A stretch of 45,680 nucleotides of DNA from an uncultured Spartobacteria bacterium (GTDB lineage Bacteria; Verrucomicrobiota; Verrucomicrobiia; Chthoniobacterales; Chthoniobacteraceae): positions 1 through 45,680 of the forward strand of contig CAIWVL010000257.1 of the NCBI GenBank assembly GCA_903916085.1. Direction: 5' to 3'. The position numbers were made by a program, and so were the translations under genes. Every line of letters starts with the position of its first letter. The stretch's first letter is position 1. This document shows, piece after piece, positions 27,872 through 35,847 of this stretch. A model generated the notes under the pieces. That model was given only the letters and a program-made list of their open reading frames with translations, made no database searches and had not been told where the DNA came from.

Positions 27872-29393
27872 GGTCTTCGAGGGTGAGTTCTTTGATAAGC
27901 ACGCTGCGCTGAATCTTGCCGCTGTCTGTGCGCGGGATTTTGGCGACCTGCACAAAGCGCGTGGGCACTTTGAATCTCTCCAATTGCAGCAGGCATTCGG
28001 TTTCAATGGTGGCGAAGTCCGGTGGCACCGATTGATCGGCCACGATGGCTGCGACGACGACTTCGCCATCCGGCTCCGGAACGCCTGCGACAGCGACATC
28101 CAGCACACCAGGGAACCTGCTCAGAACACGCTCGACTTCGGACGGATTGACCTTGTAGCCACCGACGTTGATCACGTCCTTCAAGCGGCCCGTGATAAAC
28201 AAATAGCCTTCTTTGTCCAGATGACCAAGATCGCCCGTGTGAAGCCAACCATCCCGTAAAAGCAGGCGGGTTTCCTTCTCGTTTTCCCAGTAGCCTGATG
28301 TCACAGCCGGTCCATGAATGACAACCTCGCCCGTTTCACCTGCATCGAGTGTTTCGCCAGCCCCGGACTTGATGGCCAGCCGCGTCGTGCCCAGACTGCG
28401 GCCCACGGAGCGATAATACTCCGGCCCCTGGCGTGTCAGCGAGATAAAAGTCGAGCGTGAGGCCTCGGTGAGTCCGTAGTAGACCATGATGTCGAGGTCG
28501 GGCAGCAAAGCCTGCAACTGCGCCGCACGCTCCGGCGGCAGCGGAGCTGAATTGATCACCGAGAACCGGAGTTTGCTGCCTCGTTTCGCCAAAATCGGCC
28601 CATACCGATCCATCAGCATGCCAAAGCCTGCAGGTGTGCCGGGAAAGCCTGTGGCCTCAAAGCTTTCCACATTCTCCAGCACGCGTCCGACACGCGTGAG
28701 GCCGCTTTCGGTGTACACCGCGCCGCCATTGAGAAGATTGCAGTAAAGATGGCCGAGTCCGAAGTTATGAGACAGCGGCAGCGTCACCACTTCGCGGTCA
28801 TCCGGTCCATATCCGACGAAATTGCAGATGTTGCGCAGCGCCTGCATCACATTGGCGTGCGTGAGGCGCACGCCTTTGGGCTGACCGGTGGTGCCGGTCG
28901 TGTACATGAGCACCGCGAGGCTGTCCGGCGTGATTTGATCGGTGAAGACGCCCGCATGCCCGAGGGACGATACTTCCTGCGCGAAGAGGGCGTCAGGTGT
29001 CTCATCAAAGGAGATGACTTTTTCGATGCCAGCCTCGCGTGCCACGGAGCCAAGCCGCTGCGCGGAAGCGGCATTTGTCAGCAAAAAACGCGGACGGCAG
29101 TTGGCCGCCATGCTGGCGAAGGATTCGGGGGCGACGCTGGCGTCAAAAGGTACGCTAACTGCTCCGGCCATCAGGTTGGCGAAATGAGCGGTGACAAATA
29201 GAATGCCGTTTGGCAACACGACGACACTGCGGTCGCCCGTTTTCAAACCCAAATGTCTCAAGCCACCTGCTAGTTCCCCAGCCTGCGTCGCGAGCAACTC
29301 ATAACTGACTGAGCCATGAATATCCTGCACCGCCAGACGCCCGGCATGGGCGTCGGCACCACTGGTCAGGATTTGCGGCAGCAATTCGATCAT
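27864..29393 (-). CDS. Adenylate-forming acyl ligase (ANL family)
   Basis: 509 residues. The AMP-binding loop is TTGTTGQPKG at 165-174, followed by YYGLTEAS (core motif), GWLHTGDLG and the hinge/lysine region TDSGKIQRSVL near the C-terminus. Class I enzymes activate a carboxylic acid as acyl-AMP and transfer it to CoA or to the phosphopantetheine of a carrier protein. The ACP gene 17 bases upstream is the likely partner. The acid itself cannot be predicted by eye. Confidence 0.92.
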   Translation of the reverse strand: MIELLPQILTSGADAHAGRLAVQDIHGSVSYELLATQAGELAGGLRHLGLKTGDRSVVVLPNGILFVTAHFANLMAGAVSVPFDASVAPESFASMAANCRPRFLLTNAASAQRLGSVAREAGIEKVISFDETPDALFAQEVSSLGHAGVFTDQITPDSLAVLMYTTGTTGQPKGVRLTHANVMQALRNICNFVGYGPDDREVVTLPLSHNFGLGHLYCNLLNGGAVYTESGLTRVGRVLENVESFEATGFPGTPAGFGMLMDRYGPILAKRGSKLRFSVINSAPLPPERAAQLQALLPDLDIMVYYGLTEASRSTFISLTRQGPEYYRSVGRSLGTTRLAIKSGAGETLDAGETGEVVIHGPAVTSGYWENEKETRLLLRDGWLHTGDLGHLDKEGYLFITGRLKDVINVGGYKVNPSEVERVLSRFPGVLDVAVAGVPEPDGEVVVAAIVADQSVPPDFATIETECLLQLERFKVPTRFVQVAKIPRTDSGKIQRSVLIKELTLEDHA

Positions 29394-29410
29394 CGAACGA
29401 GGCGAGTTCT

Positions 29411-29656
29411 TCAGGCCTGTGCGCCGCCTTGGGTGTATTTTTTCACCATGTCCACAATGTCGCCGACTGATTCGATGTCGATGGAGTCCACCACGTCAAA
29501 AGCGAAACCAAAATGCTTCTCCACCGCCATCAGCACATTCACATGCCCGAGAGAGTCCCACTGTGGGATGTCTCCGGCGGCGAGGTCTTCGGAGCAGTCT
29601 TCGGGTCGGATTTTCAAGGTCGTGCAGACGATGTTTTTGATCGTGTCTTCAATCAT
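29411..29656 (-). CDS. Acyl carrier protein
   Basis: 81 residues, acidic. The phosphopantetheine attachment serine is S35 in WDSLGHVNVLMAVE, the hallmark of ACP/PCP domains, with an acidic helix and IVCTTLKIRPEDC start. It is distinct from the fatty acid synthase ACP in sequence and sits in an operon with a ligase, so it is a dedicated carrier. It overlaps the methyltransferase fragment by 8 bases. Confidence 0.93.
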   Translation of the reverse strand: MIEDTIKNIVCTTLKIRPEDCSEDLAAGDIPQWDSLGHVNVLMAVEKHFGFAFDVVDSIDIESVGDIVDMVKKYTQGGAQA

Positions 29657-30000
29657 GTTGGTTGGTAGAAGCTTGGTTGTCCGGTTTCCACCAGATCGAG
29701 GCCCGCGTCATCACATTGCGCCTTTCGTGGACGAGCGGCCAGTCCGTTGGGACGTGGATATGCGGCGGATCATTCCAGTCGGTGTTGTCGATGAGGAGGA
29801 GGCCGCCGGGTTTAAGCTTGGGGAGCGCGGCGCGGGCGCAGATGAGGCGGTACCAGCCATCGACGACGAAGAGGTCGAGCGAGGCGTCAGGAAAATCTAG
29901 GATCGCGGATGGATTGCGGGGCAGTGGATCGTAGTCGGGCCGGTAGATGTCTGTCTCCGCTTGATCGAGCGCGATGTGGCGCAGATCGACATGGATGAGG
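29649..30000 (-). pseudogene. SAM-dependent methyltransferase, C-terminal fragment
   Basis: Residues encoded from about 29995 to the stop match the C-terminal half of class I methyltransferases of polysaccharide loci: IYRPDYDPLPR, LDLFVVDGWYRLICARAAL, LKPGGLLLIDNTDW, DWPLVHERRNVMT. The N-terminal half with the SAM-binding glycine loop is missing. An open frame extends to 30071 but the extra codons are repeat sequence. Breakpoint coincides with a perfect 11-base tandem repeat. The fragment still overlaps the ACP start. Confidence 0.75.
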
Positions 30001-30022
30001 ACTGATACTGAACTGATACTGA
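30001..30022. repeat. Perfect 11-base tandem duplication
   Basis: ACTGATACTGA occurs twice in succession (30001-30011 and 30012-30022). It sits exactly where similarity to the methyltransferase ends, suggesting slippage or an end-joining scar at the deletion point. Confidence 0.7.
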
Positions 30023-30331
30023 TAAGAAATTCCTTTTTGCGTACGCATGGGGGGATGGGCCGAATCAGCAAATTGCGGGTTAAAGCAAATCAGCATCAGC
30101 ATTGCGAGTTAATGGAGAATCGCTTTTTAACCCCTTTTGCGGCGTTCGTCCACCGGAAAACGGCCCCATCGCTACAGGCGTTCTGGTTTTGCGCCTGATT
30201 GCGTTGCGTCTACTGCACGGCTGGCCGCGAACGGACGGACCCCGGGCCTATTTGGGCAAACGCCAGCACCTCGCTGCGGAAATCCTCGGCGTTTGCGTGG
30301 AAAGAAGGTCGGCCCGGTCTTTGTTGCGACC
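30023..30331. other. Gap at transposon graveyard edge
   Basis: No gene is recognised. Downstream of the IS91-like remnant's stop, the sequence may include the original 3' end of that element, but I could not identify its border. Confidence 0.35.
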
Positions 30332-30595
30332 TTAATCCGAGAACACTTTCTCGTAGTCCGGCATGGGATCACTCGCATAGTACGGCGAGTCTTCCTGCTG
30401 TGCCAGTTTAGCGTTCGGTGGCGCACGCGAGGGCGCAACCCATGGCGTGCCACACCAAAGCCCCTTGTGTCGGAGAATCTTTTCGATCACCCCCGCTTGC
30501 TCGATCACTGCAATGACCCGCATCCGGTTTTGGCTGTGCGGACATTGCAGCAGATCGGTGTGCCATACCTTCAGGATCACATCCCGCCATTTCCT
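30332..30595 (-). mobile_element. IS91-family transposase C-terminal relic
   Basis: The minus-strand frame reads VWHTDLLQCPH, NRMRVIAVIEQAGVIEKILR and then PMPDYEKVFSD to a stop. This is the typical end of IS91-like rolling-circle transposases (DPLxCPxCGxxMRVIAFI, IEKILRHLG, DYxxPFPD). The zinc-binding cysteines are partly lost (CPHSQN for CPxCG). No N-terminal part is present; upstream it abuts the IS5-type relic near 30595. Confidence 0.7.
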
Positions 30596-31170
30596 TTGTG
30601 AGCAATTTTGACCAAACGCTCTCGAACGCGATCGCACAAGCGCGTATCCGTAGGAAAGCGAATCGCTTTGGTTTACACAGTGGTATCCACGTTCACATCG
30701 GCAAAGTCCGAAGGCTTGATGGCTTTCATTTTAAGGCCCGTTTTTAATGTTGCGCGAAGCATTGCCTCCGCTCCGTTGTCTCCTAAACGCGAGCGCCAAC
30801 GGGGCATGCTCGACGGATCGATGGGAGCTTTGTGGGAAAAGAACTGCATCCCGCTAAAAAACTGCCAGTAAGAATTTTCCACCCAGCGCGACACGACTTC
30901 TTCGTCGCTCAAATCGCACTGATACTTCACATAATGAAGCGAAACCATCAGTCGGGTATTGATGCCTGCGGCTCCAGTGGCAGGGGCATAGGTTGGATCA
31001 AGTTGATGATCAAACTGCTCACAAGAGATCTAAGCCGGAACCTTTACCAATGGATGAGTCAAGCTGATGATGGAAGCCAGTTCGATTTTAAAGAAATCAG
31101 GTTGGGCGGAGGGTGGTGTTGCTTTGGGCTTAATCGAAATTCCCAGTTTTTGAGCGCTTTGGAACCCATT
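30596..31170 (-). mobile_element. IS5-type transposase relic, right copy
   Basis: The minus-strand frame runs QPDFFKIELASIISLTHPL, then a TAG (31032-31030), FDHQLDPTYAPATG, INTRLMVSLHYVKYQCDLSD, VENSYWQFFSGMQFF, PIDPSSMPRWRSRLG and VNVDTTV, then a TAA (30675-30673), and continues in the same frame as TKAIRFPTDTRL to VKIAHK. This is the N-terminal and first catalytic region (VDTTV) of an IS5-family DDE transposase, inactivated by two in-frame stops and truncated at about 30596. It mirrors the relic at 13955-14175 in opposite orientation. Confidence 0.85.
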
Positions 31171-31250
31171 TGAACGGCAAAACTGATGCCAAAACATAGG
31201 TATAATCACTTTAACAGCAGAGTTTTGTGTGCCTTTTCAGCGCCGACTAC

Positions 31251-31373
31251 CTACCGCACAGGGATTAAAGTATCTGTCCGTTGAGGGCCCCGATTCCTTG
31301 TTGTCATCGGTCGCTCGGTAATGAGTGGGCAGATGGCTTCCCACAGTTCATCGCTCACCAATGGATGTTTCAT
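31251..31373 (-). mobile_element. DUF4096-type IS5 transposase, N-terminal relic
   Basis: An ATG at 31373 opens MKHPLVSDELWEAICPLI then GPQRTDT and LIPVR to a TAG at 31251. This resembles the beginning of IS427-group transposases (LVSDELWEAIEPLLP, GRPR). Everything after 41 codons is lost. It is a different element from the larger relic beside it. Confidence 0.6.
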
Positions 31374-31568
31374 CCTGAAACCCAATCCATTCCGCTCATT
31401 TTTCCAGTTTTTTAGGCTCTCTTAATGCTCTATCTCAAGACGGACAGCCTCTCCTTCCGACTGAGGTTCACCCTCGCGGGATACATCGGAGACGGACTTC
31501 CAAAAACGGTGCGCGCACTGCCGTGCAGCATGGGTACGCGCAAACCATCACTGGCCGACACTCCGCTA

Positions 31569-32648
31569 TCACAAGGGCTCGTTGTAGATTTCGTCGCATT
31601 CGGACTTCAGCGCCCTCTCCACCGAAGCGAAGAAGCCCGCCGCGGTTGGCTCAGCCTTGACCGACTCCTCGTCACCGCCGGTAGGGCGCGCAACGTAGAC
31701 GCGATCAAACACCGCCATCACGTGCGACACACCGCGGTCGCTCGCATCGCGAAGGTTGCCTGCCAAGTACTGGCCAAAAGACTGCGGCGCCGCGATGATC
31801 TCGTAGCTTGGGAAGTACGAAACATTGGGCTGGGACTGCTCCACCGCCCCGCACACGGCACGCAGCACGCTTTTACTGTAGGTCGACGCCACCACCACAC
31901 TGTGCTTGCTGTGCGTAGCCACGAGGTTGACCGGGCTCACGGTTATGATCCAGTTCAGGCTCGGGTTGACGGCGCGTACGGCGTCCACCACCCAGTTTAA
32001 ATCGGTCGCGATCTCGTTGTAGTCGTAGTTAACAGGCTTGTGGCGTGCCGGATCGAAGCTGCCCGCCACAGTGCCGGGGCATACGGGAAAAACGGTGCCT
32101 GTGGATTCGTCGATCCAAGCCTCAGTGAGGCCCAGAGTGAAAACGAACACCTCACATTCAAGCAACAGGCGCTTCACGCAGGCCAGATGGTAAAGCCGGT
32201 CGGCGCGAGCCTCCGCCACGCTCTCAAAACCACCGGGACGCACGTGCGGACGCAACAAGTCGAACACCTTGCCCTCAACGGACTCAAAGGCCTCGATGGG
32301 TTCGATCACTTGCAGCGCCTGCTCGACGAGTTGGCGGAACTGGCGCACAGTGTAAACGTTGCCGTAGCGAGCCGCGAACTCGCGGTAGCCATGGGCCTTG
32401 ATCTCGTCTTCCGTGAAATAGGTAGGTGGTAGCTCGGTATAGAAGGGCTGGAGACCGAGGCCGGGCAGAAACCGAAGAAGGTTGCTAGCGAAGCAACTGC
32501 CTGCGGTGGCGATTCGGGTATCGGGTCTGACGATCCGACGTGGGCCGGATTCAAACTCGACCTGCGCCCACGGCGTGTTGACGACCGACTTGTTCCAAAA
32601 GGCACGCGCTGGTTGCTGCTTGTAGGGATGCTGGCTCGACTTGCTCAT
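31569..32648 (-). CDS. GSCFA-domain protein
   Basis: 359 residues. The family motif GSCFA is at 50-54 (IATAGSCFASNLLRF). Further conserved blocks are TLGLTEAWID, HKPVNYDYNEI and ITVSPVNLVAT, with HSKHSVVVAS. GSCFA proteins are an SGNH-related group found near polysaccharide genes and thought to act as esterases or acyltransferases, but the reaction is not established. The start at ATG 32648 overlaps the stop of the SGNH-like gene upstream (ATGA), so the two are translated together. Notably GC-rich relative to genes from 33585 on. Confidence 0.82.
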   Translation of the reverse strand: MSKSSQHPYKQQPARAFWNKSVVNTPWAQVEFESGPRRIVRPDTRIATAGSCFASNLLRFLPGLGLQPFYTELPPTYFTEDEIKAHGYREFAARYGNVYTVRQFRQLVEQALQVIEPIEAFESVEGKVFDLLRPHVRPGGFESVAEARADRLYHLACVKRLLLECEVFVFTLGLTEAWIDESTGTVFPVCPGTVAGSFDPARHKPVNYDYNEIATDLNWVVDAVRAVNPSLNWIITVSPVNLVATHSKHSVVVASTYSKSVLRAVCGAVEQSQPNVSYFPSYEIIAAPQSFGQYLAGNLRDASDRGVSHVMAVFDRVYVARPTGGDEESVKAEPTAAGFFASVERALKSECDEIYNEPL

Positions 32649-33577
32649 ACGACGGCTCCAAGTTCGGTCAACAACATCTGCCCATAGCGGTGGTTTGCGT
32701 GCGTGGACTCCATCCACGAGTCTGGGCGCAGAAAACCGTCGACCTGCGACTGCGCGGGCGCAGTGATCACACGCACACCGACGGCTTGCAACTCGTCGCG
32801 AAGAATCTGCACATACAGCGAGTATACCTTCAGCCGCAGTGCTGGTGGCGCCACGCCGAAGACATCGAAGTGGTAGGCAAAGATCTCGGGATTCTTACGC
32901 AGTTGCTGCTCGTCGCCGATAGGCGGCGGCGGCATCAAATGCACGACGTCCTGGTGAGGGAACAACTGCTTGAGAATTTGGCAGTACGTCACGGTGGCGC
33001 GCGCACGAACGCTCAGCTCACGCTTGATAACCTCGAGGGGTACCACTTGGCGCGGGCCCTTAGTGGAAGGCGAGGGCGTGTCGGCGGCGTTCACGAAGAA
33101 ATCGAACGGCACAGGGTGCTCTACCATCGAGAAAATCGAATGTTCGTTGCCATGGTAGTACGAAACCACGGAGTCAAGCGGGGCGGGGAAACGCGCCGCC
33201 CCTTCTCGCAGCTCCTGCACAAACGCCTCAGAAAGCCCGAGTTGGCCTTGCGGGTTGACGTGGAAGAGCGAAGGTGCCGCGCCACCCAGCAGAATGAACA
33301 ACATACGTGCACAGCCCTCGTCGGTCACGGAGGCGAGGTTGAAGTCGTAGCGGCGAAAGGCCACCGCGCGCCAGGAAAATTCGGTCTCGAGCCGCACCTC
33401 CCCACCACCGGTGCGGCGTTTGGCGGCGTCAATAAGAGCGATAAGGTGACTATTGCCGATGAAGAGGATGTTTTTCAAAGACCTGAGCGTAGGAGCGATA
33501 GAGCTCGCGTTGGGGTAAGTGCCGAATGGCGGACCAAGCGCCTTCGTAAGTTTTCCAGATGCAGGAGACTGGATCAA
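32645..33577 (-). CDS. SGNH-hydrolase-like protein
   Basis: 310 residues. NILFIGNSHLIAL at 37-47 has the G-N-S-H form of block I, and the C-terminal ESTHANHRYGQMLL supplies the His of block V. The central SVVSYYHGNEH may be the Gly/Asn blocks. Likely an esterase or O-acyltransferase acting on a glycan. No signal peptide is obvious. It lies 7 bases after the GT2 gene and overlaps the GSCFA gene, forming a three-gene unit. Confidence 0.65.
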   Translation of the reverse strand: MIQSPASGKLTKALGPPFGTYPNASSIAPTLRSLKNILFIGNSHLIALIDAAKRRTGGGEVRLETEFSWRAVAFRRYDFNLASVTDEGCARMLFILLGGAAPSLFHVNPQGQLGLSEAFVQELREGAARFPAPLDSVVSYYHGNEHSIFSMVEHPVPFDFFVNAADTPSPSTKGPRQVVPLEVIKRELSVRARATVTYCQILKQLFPHQDVVHLMPPPPIGDEQQLRKNPEIFAYHFDVFGVAPPALRLKVYSLYVQILRDELQAVGVRVITAPAQSQVDGFLRPDSWMESTHANHRYGQMLLTELGAVV

Positions 33578-33584
33578 TCCCTGA

Positions 33585-34568
33585 CTACCCTCGGACTCGG
33601 AAGAGATTCAATCCACCGATAAACGCCAGAAATTCACGGTTCCCGATTGATTCGGGCAGTGCATTTCTAGCCCTGGTGAGAAGGTCAGCGGCAAAATGGT
33701 GATGGGACAGAGATGCTATCCGTGAACACAAAAGAGCGAGACCAACATCCACAGAACGCGTCTTCAAAAACATCGACTCGTGTTCCAGCCAGCCCCCCCA
33801 GAGACCACTAAGATCACGAAGCTCACCAAGTGATAGTCGCCGGTAGTTTTCGAGCACCTGCACGCCCTCCCATACGTCACGGATTGTCTTTTCCGGCGAC
33901 GCACTGTTAGATATGCTGTCGCGGGTTCCGCACACTCGGTACTGCACTAGGGGCTCCTCCAACACATGCAACTGGTGGCCGGAACAAAGGAATCGAAGCC
34001 AAAGATCATAGTCCTGAAGCTGATGTAAACTGGGCGCGAAGTACCCAATCTTCGCAAGGGCGGACCTCCTGATGAGCACGCTGGGGGCGCAATGGCAGTT
34101 GCCCACTAACATACGAGCCAGCCAAAGAAGGCGGGAGCGGTTTTTTGTGTCAAAAACAACCTGTTGAGGTGAAAGCAAATCACTTTCGTCAATTGTCTCA
34201 CTCCCAGTGAAGCACACATCGAACTCCCTGTGGCGGTCAAGCCAATCGACCTGAAGCGCAATCTTATCCGGATGCCATTTGTCGTCAGATCCAATAAGAG
34301 CTACGTATTCACCAGACGCTGCTTTGATCGCAGCATTTGCAGCCACGCTGACACCTTGGTTTCCCTCATTTTTTTGCACCGTAATGCGGGGGTCATTGAC
34401 ACTGCAAGCAATTTCAAAAGTTGCATCCGAGGAGTCGTCGTCAATAACGATAACCTCTAGGTCCTCAAAAGTCTGTCGCAATATCGAATGCAGACAGTCC
34501 TTGATCCACATTTGGTGGTTGTAAGCAGCAACCGCGACGGAAACCTTCGGCTTGAAGTTTTTACTCAT
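33585..34568 (-). CDS. Family 2 glycosyltransferase
   Basis: 327 residues with the GT-A fold. VSVAVAAYNHQMWIKDCLHS opens the nucleotide-binding region; VIVIDDDSSDATFEIA holds the first acidic cluster, and ALIGSDDKWHPDKI is the DxD-like metal site. The C-terminal half includes LQDYDLWLRF, typical for GT2 acceptor regions. It adds one sugar from a nucleotide donor to a growing surface glycan on the cytoplasmic side. Specificity unknown. AT-richer than the two genes that follow it. Confidence 0.9.
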   Translation of the reverse strand: MSKNFKPKVSVAVAAYNHQMWIKDCLHSILRQTFEDLEVIVIDDDSSDATFEIACSVNDPRITVQKNEGNQGVSVAANAAIKAASGEYVALIGSDDKWHPDKIALQVDWLDRHREFDVCFTGSETIDESDLLSPQQVVFDTKNRSRLLWLARMLVGNCHCAPSVLIRRSALAKIGYFAPSLHQLQDYDLWLRFLCSGHQLHVLEEPLVQYRVCGTRDSISNSASPEKTIRDVWEGVQVLENYRRLSLGELRDLSGLWGGWLEHESMFLKTRSVDVGLALLCSRIASLSHHHFAADLLTRARNALPESIGNREFLAFIGGLNLFRVRG

Positions 34569-34699
34569 ATTTTAAGTCTATTTATCTTACTTTTCAAACT
34601 CAACCATGTAGCGTACAAGAAAGAAGCTTGTTAATTTCTGGATCGAGGAAAAGTCGCCTCGGATAGCGAGTCCGGCACAACTACGGCAAAAGCTAAGTA

Positions 34700-35032
34700 T
34701 CAACTCTGAGAGGCAGAGATAAAACGCCCCGACCGTCTCAAGCGCTCACTAAAGTTCACGGCTGTAGATAGAATCAGGGCATTGATGGAATTGCAAGCCG
34801 ATTCATGGAGCCAGTTCCGCGCAAGAAGATGCTTACGTTCATGGGTACTGCGTTCATAACAATGGCCTATCGCCGCTTCATCAACCACTACACGGCACGC
34901 GAAATTTTCACCCTTCCCTGCCGCTCTGTAGTAACATGCTCGGGGCGGTCGTGCGTGTGGCAAGGATAACCCCGAGCCACCAACACGTCCGGGGAGGTGC
35001 TCTTCCATAGCCACTTTTAAGATAAAAGTCAC
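34700..35032 (-). mobile_element. IS5-type transposase C-terminal relic
   Basis: The minus-strand frame from 34876 reads AIGHCYERSTHERKHLLARN, WLHESACNSINALIL and NFSERLRR, matching the C-terminus of IS5-family transposases (AIEPVIGHxK, RNYLKGxxGDAxNAxL). The preceding residues look degraded. It ends two bases from the inverted-repeat element at 35034, which may be the original end of the same IS. Confidence 0.6.
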
Positions 35033-35033
35033 G

Positions 35034-35176
35034 AGCAGCCTGTCGGCCTTGGGCTGTTTCTGAGTAAAATCACCGTTTTATCACCATCAAAACACCTTAG
35101 CTAAAAGTTAGAGAGGCCTTGCCGGGCATTTTAGAGCGTCGATTTTAGTGCGGGCACGTAAGTCCGACAGGCTGCT
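35034..35176. repeat. 143-base inverted-repeat element (MITE-like or IS end)
   Basis: Perfect 13-base terminal inverted repeats: AGCAGCCTGTCGG at 35034-35046 and its complement at 35164-35176, matching 16 of 17 bases if extended. The interior is non-coding. It may be a miniature transposable element or the joined ends of an IS. I see no clear target duplication. Confidence 0.65.
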
Positions 35177-35424
35177 AGTTTTTGCGGGTACACCAACCCG
35201 GATTCCTTGAGCTTGAAGGGTCATCACCACGATACAGGCACCAACGCAGAGGCAGAACAACTGAGGCGATGGCATTTAAACGTTTGTGTTTGCATTAGCC
35301 TCCCCTATGGATAGAGTCGCGCCCACTCATTGGGCCCCTAGCGCAAAACGGACGCGACTTCACCCGCATTCGTCCTGACGGCCAGAAGTTATTTTAGGAG
35401 ATTTCACTCGAGTACGCCGTTTCT
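35177..35424. other. Leader region of ketoisomerase/aminotransferase operon
   Basis: About 250 bases without a gene. TAGGAG at about 35395-35400 is too far (24 bases) from the ATG to be a normal ribosome site. Nothing else recognised. Confidence 0.35.
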
Positions 35425-35847
35425 ATGAGTATCGAAAAATGCAGCATAATTGAATTACCCGCTATCCACGATCCCAGAGGGAACCTTACATTTATTGAAG
35501 GACCCGATGGCAAAGGACACATACCTTTCACCATCAAAAGAATCTATTATCTCTACGACGTACCAGGCGGGGCTGAGCGGGGCGGGCATGCTCACAAGAA
35601 TTTACACCAGTTGATTATCGCGATGTCTGGAAGTTTTGACATTGTAATCGACGATGGCTTCAACAAGAAGCGGATCCATCTAAATCGCTCATACAAAGGC
35701 CTCTACGTCTGCCCGATGATCTGGCGGGAAATAGACAACTTTTCCTCGGGCGCAGTCTGCATGGCGTTGGCATCCAACCTTTACGACGAAGATGATTACT
35801 ACCGTAATTACCAGGATTTTAGTGCCGTCGTTCACCAGAAGCTATGA
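35425..35847 (+). CDS. FdtA/QdtA-type sugar 3,4-ketoisomerase
   Basis: 140 residues, the normal family length. Single cupin with [35 protein letters not shown] (active-site His) and [18 protein letters not shown]. It moves the keto group of dTDP-4-keto-6-deoxyglucose from C4 to C3. Its stop overlaps the aminotransferase ATG (ATGA), the usual arrangement for Fuc3N or Qui3N synthesis. It is a close paralogue of the protein from 22845-23420, with the same residues through most of its length. No dTDP-glucose synthesis genes are in the window. Confidence 0.92.
   Translation: MSIEKCSIIELPAIHDPRGNLTFIEGPDGKGHIPFTIKRIYYLYDVPGGAERGGHAHKNLHQLIIAMSGSFDIVIDDGFNKKRIHLNRSYKGLYVCPMIWREIDNFSSGAVCMALASNLYDEDDYYRNYQDFSAVVHQKL

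Noticed and set aside
24184-29656. Bioluminescence (lux) operon
   Set aside because: LuxC and LuxE domains are present but luxA and luxB are not, and the neighbours are glycan genes.
32690-33622. 310-codon plus-strand frame opposite the SGNH-like gene
   Set aside because: His/Arg-rich shadow product; the minus strand has coupled starts and motifs.
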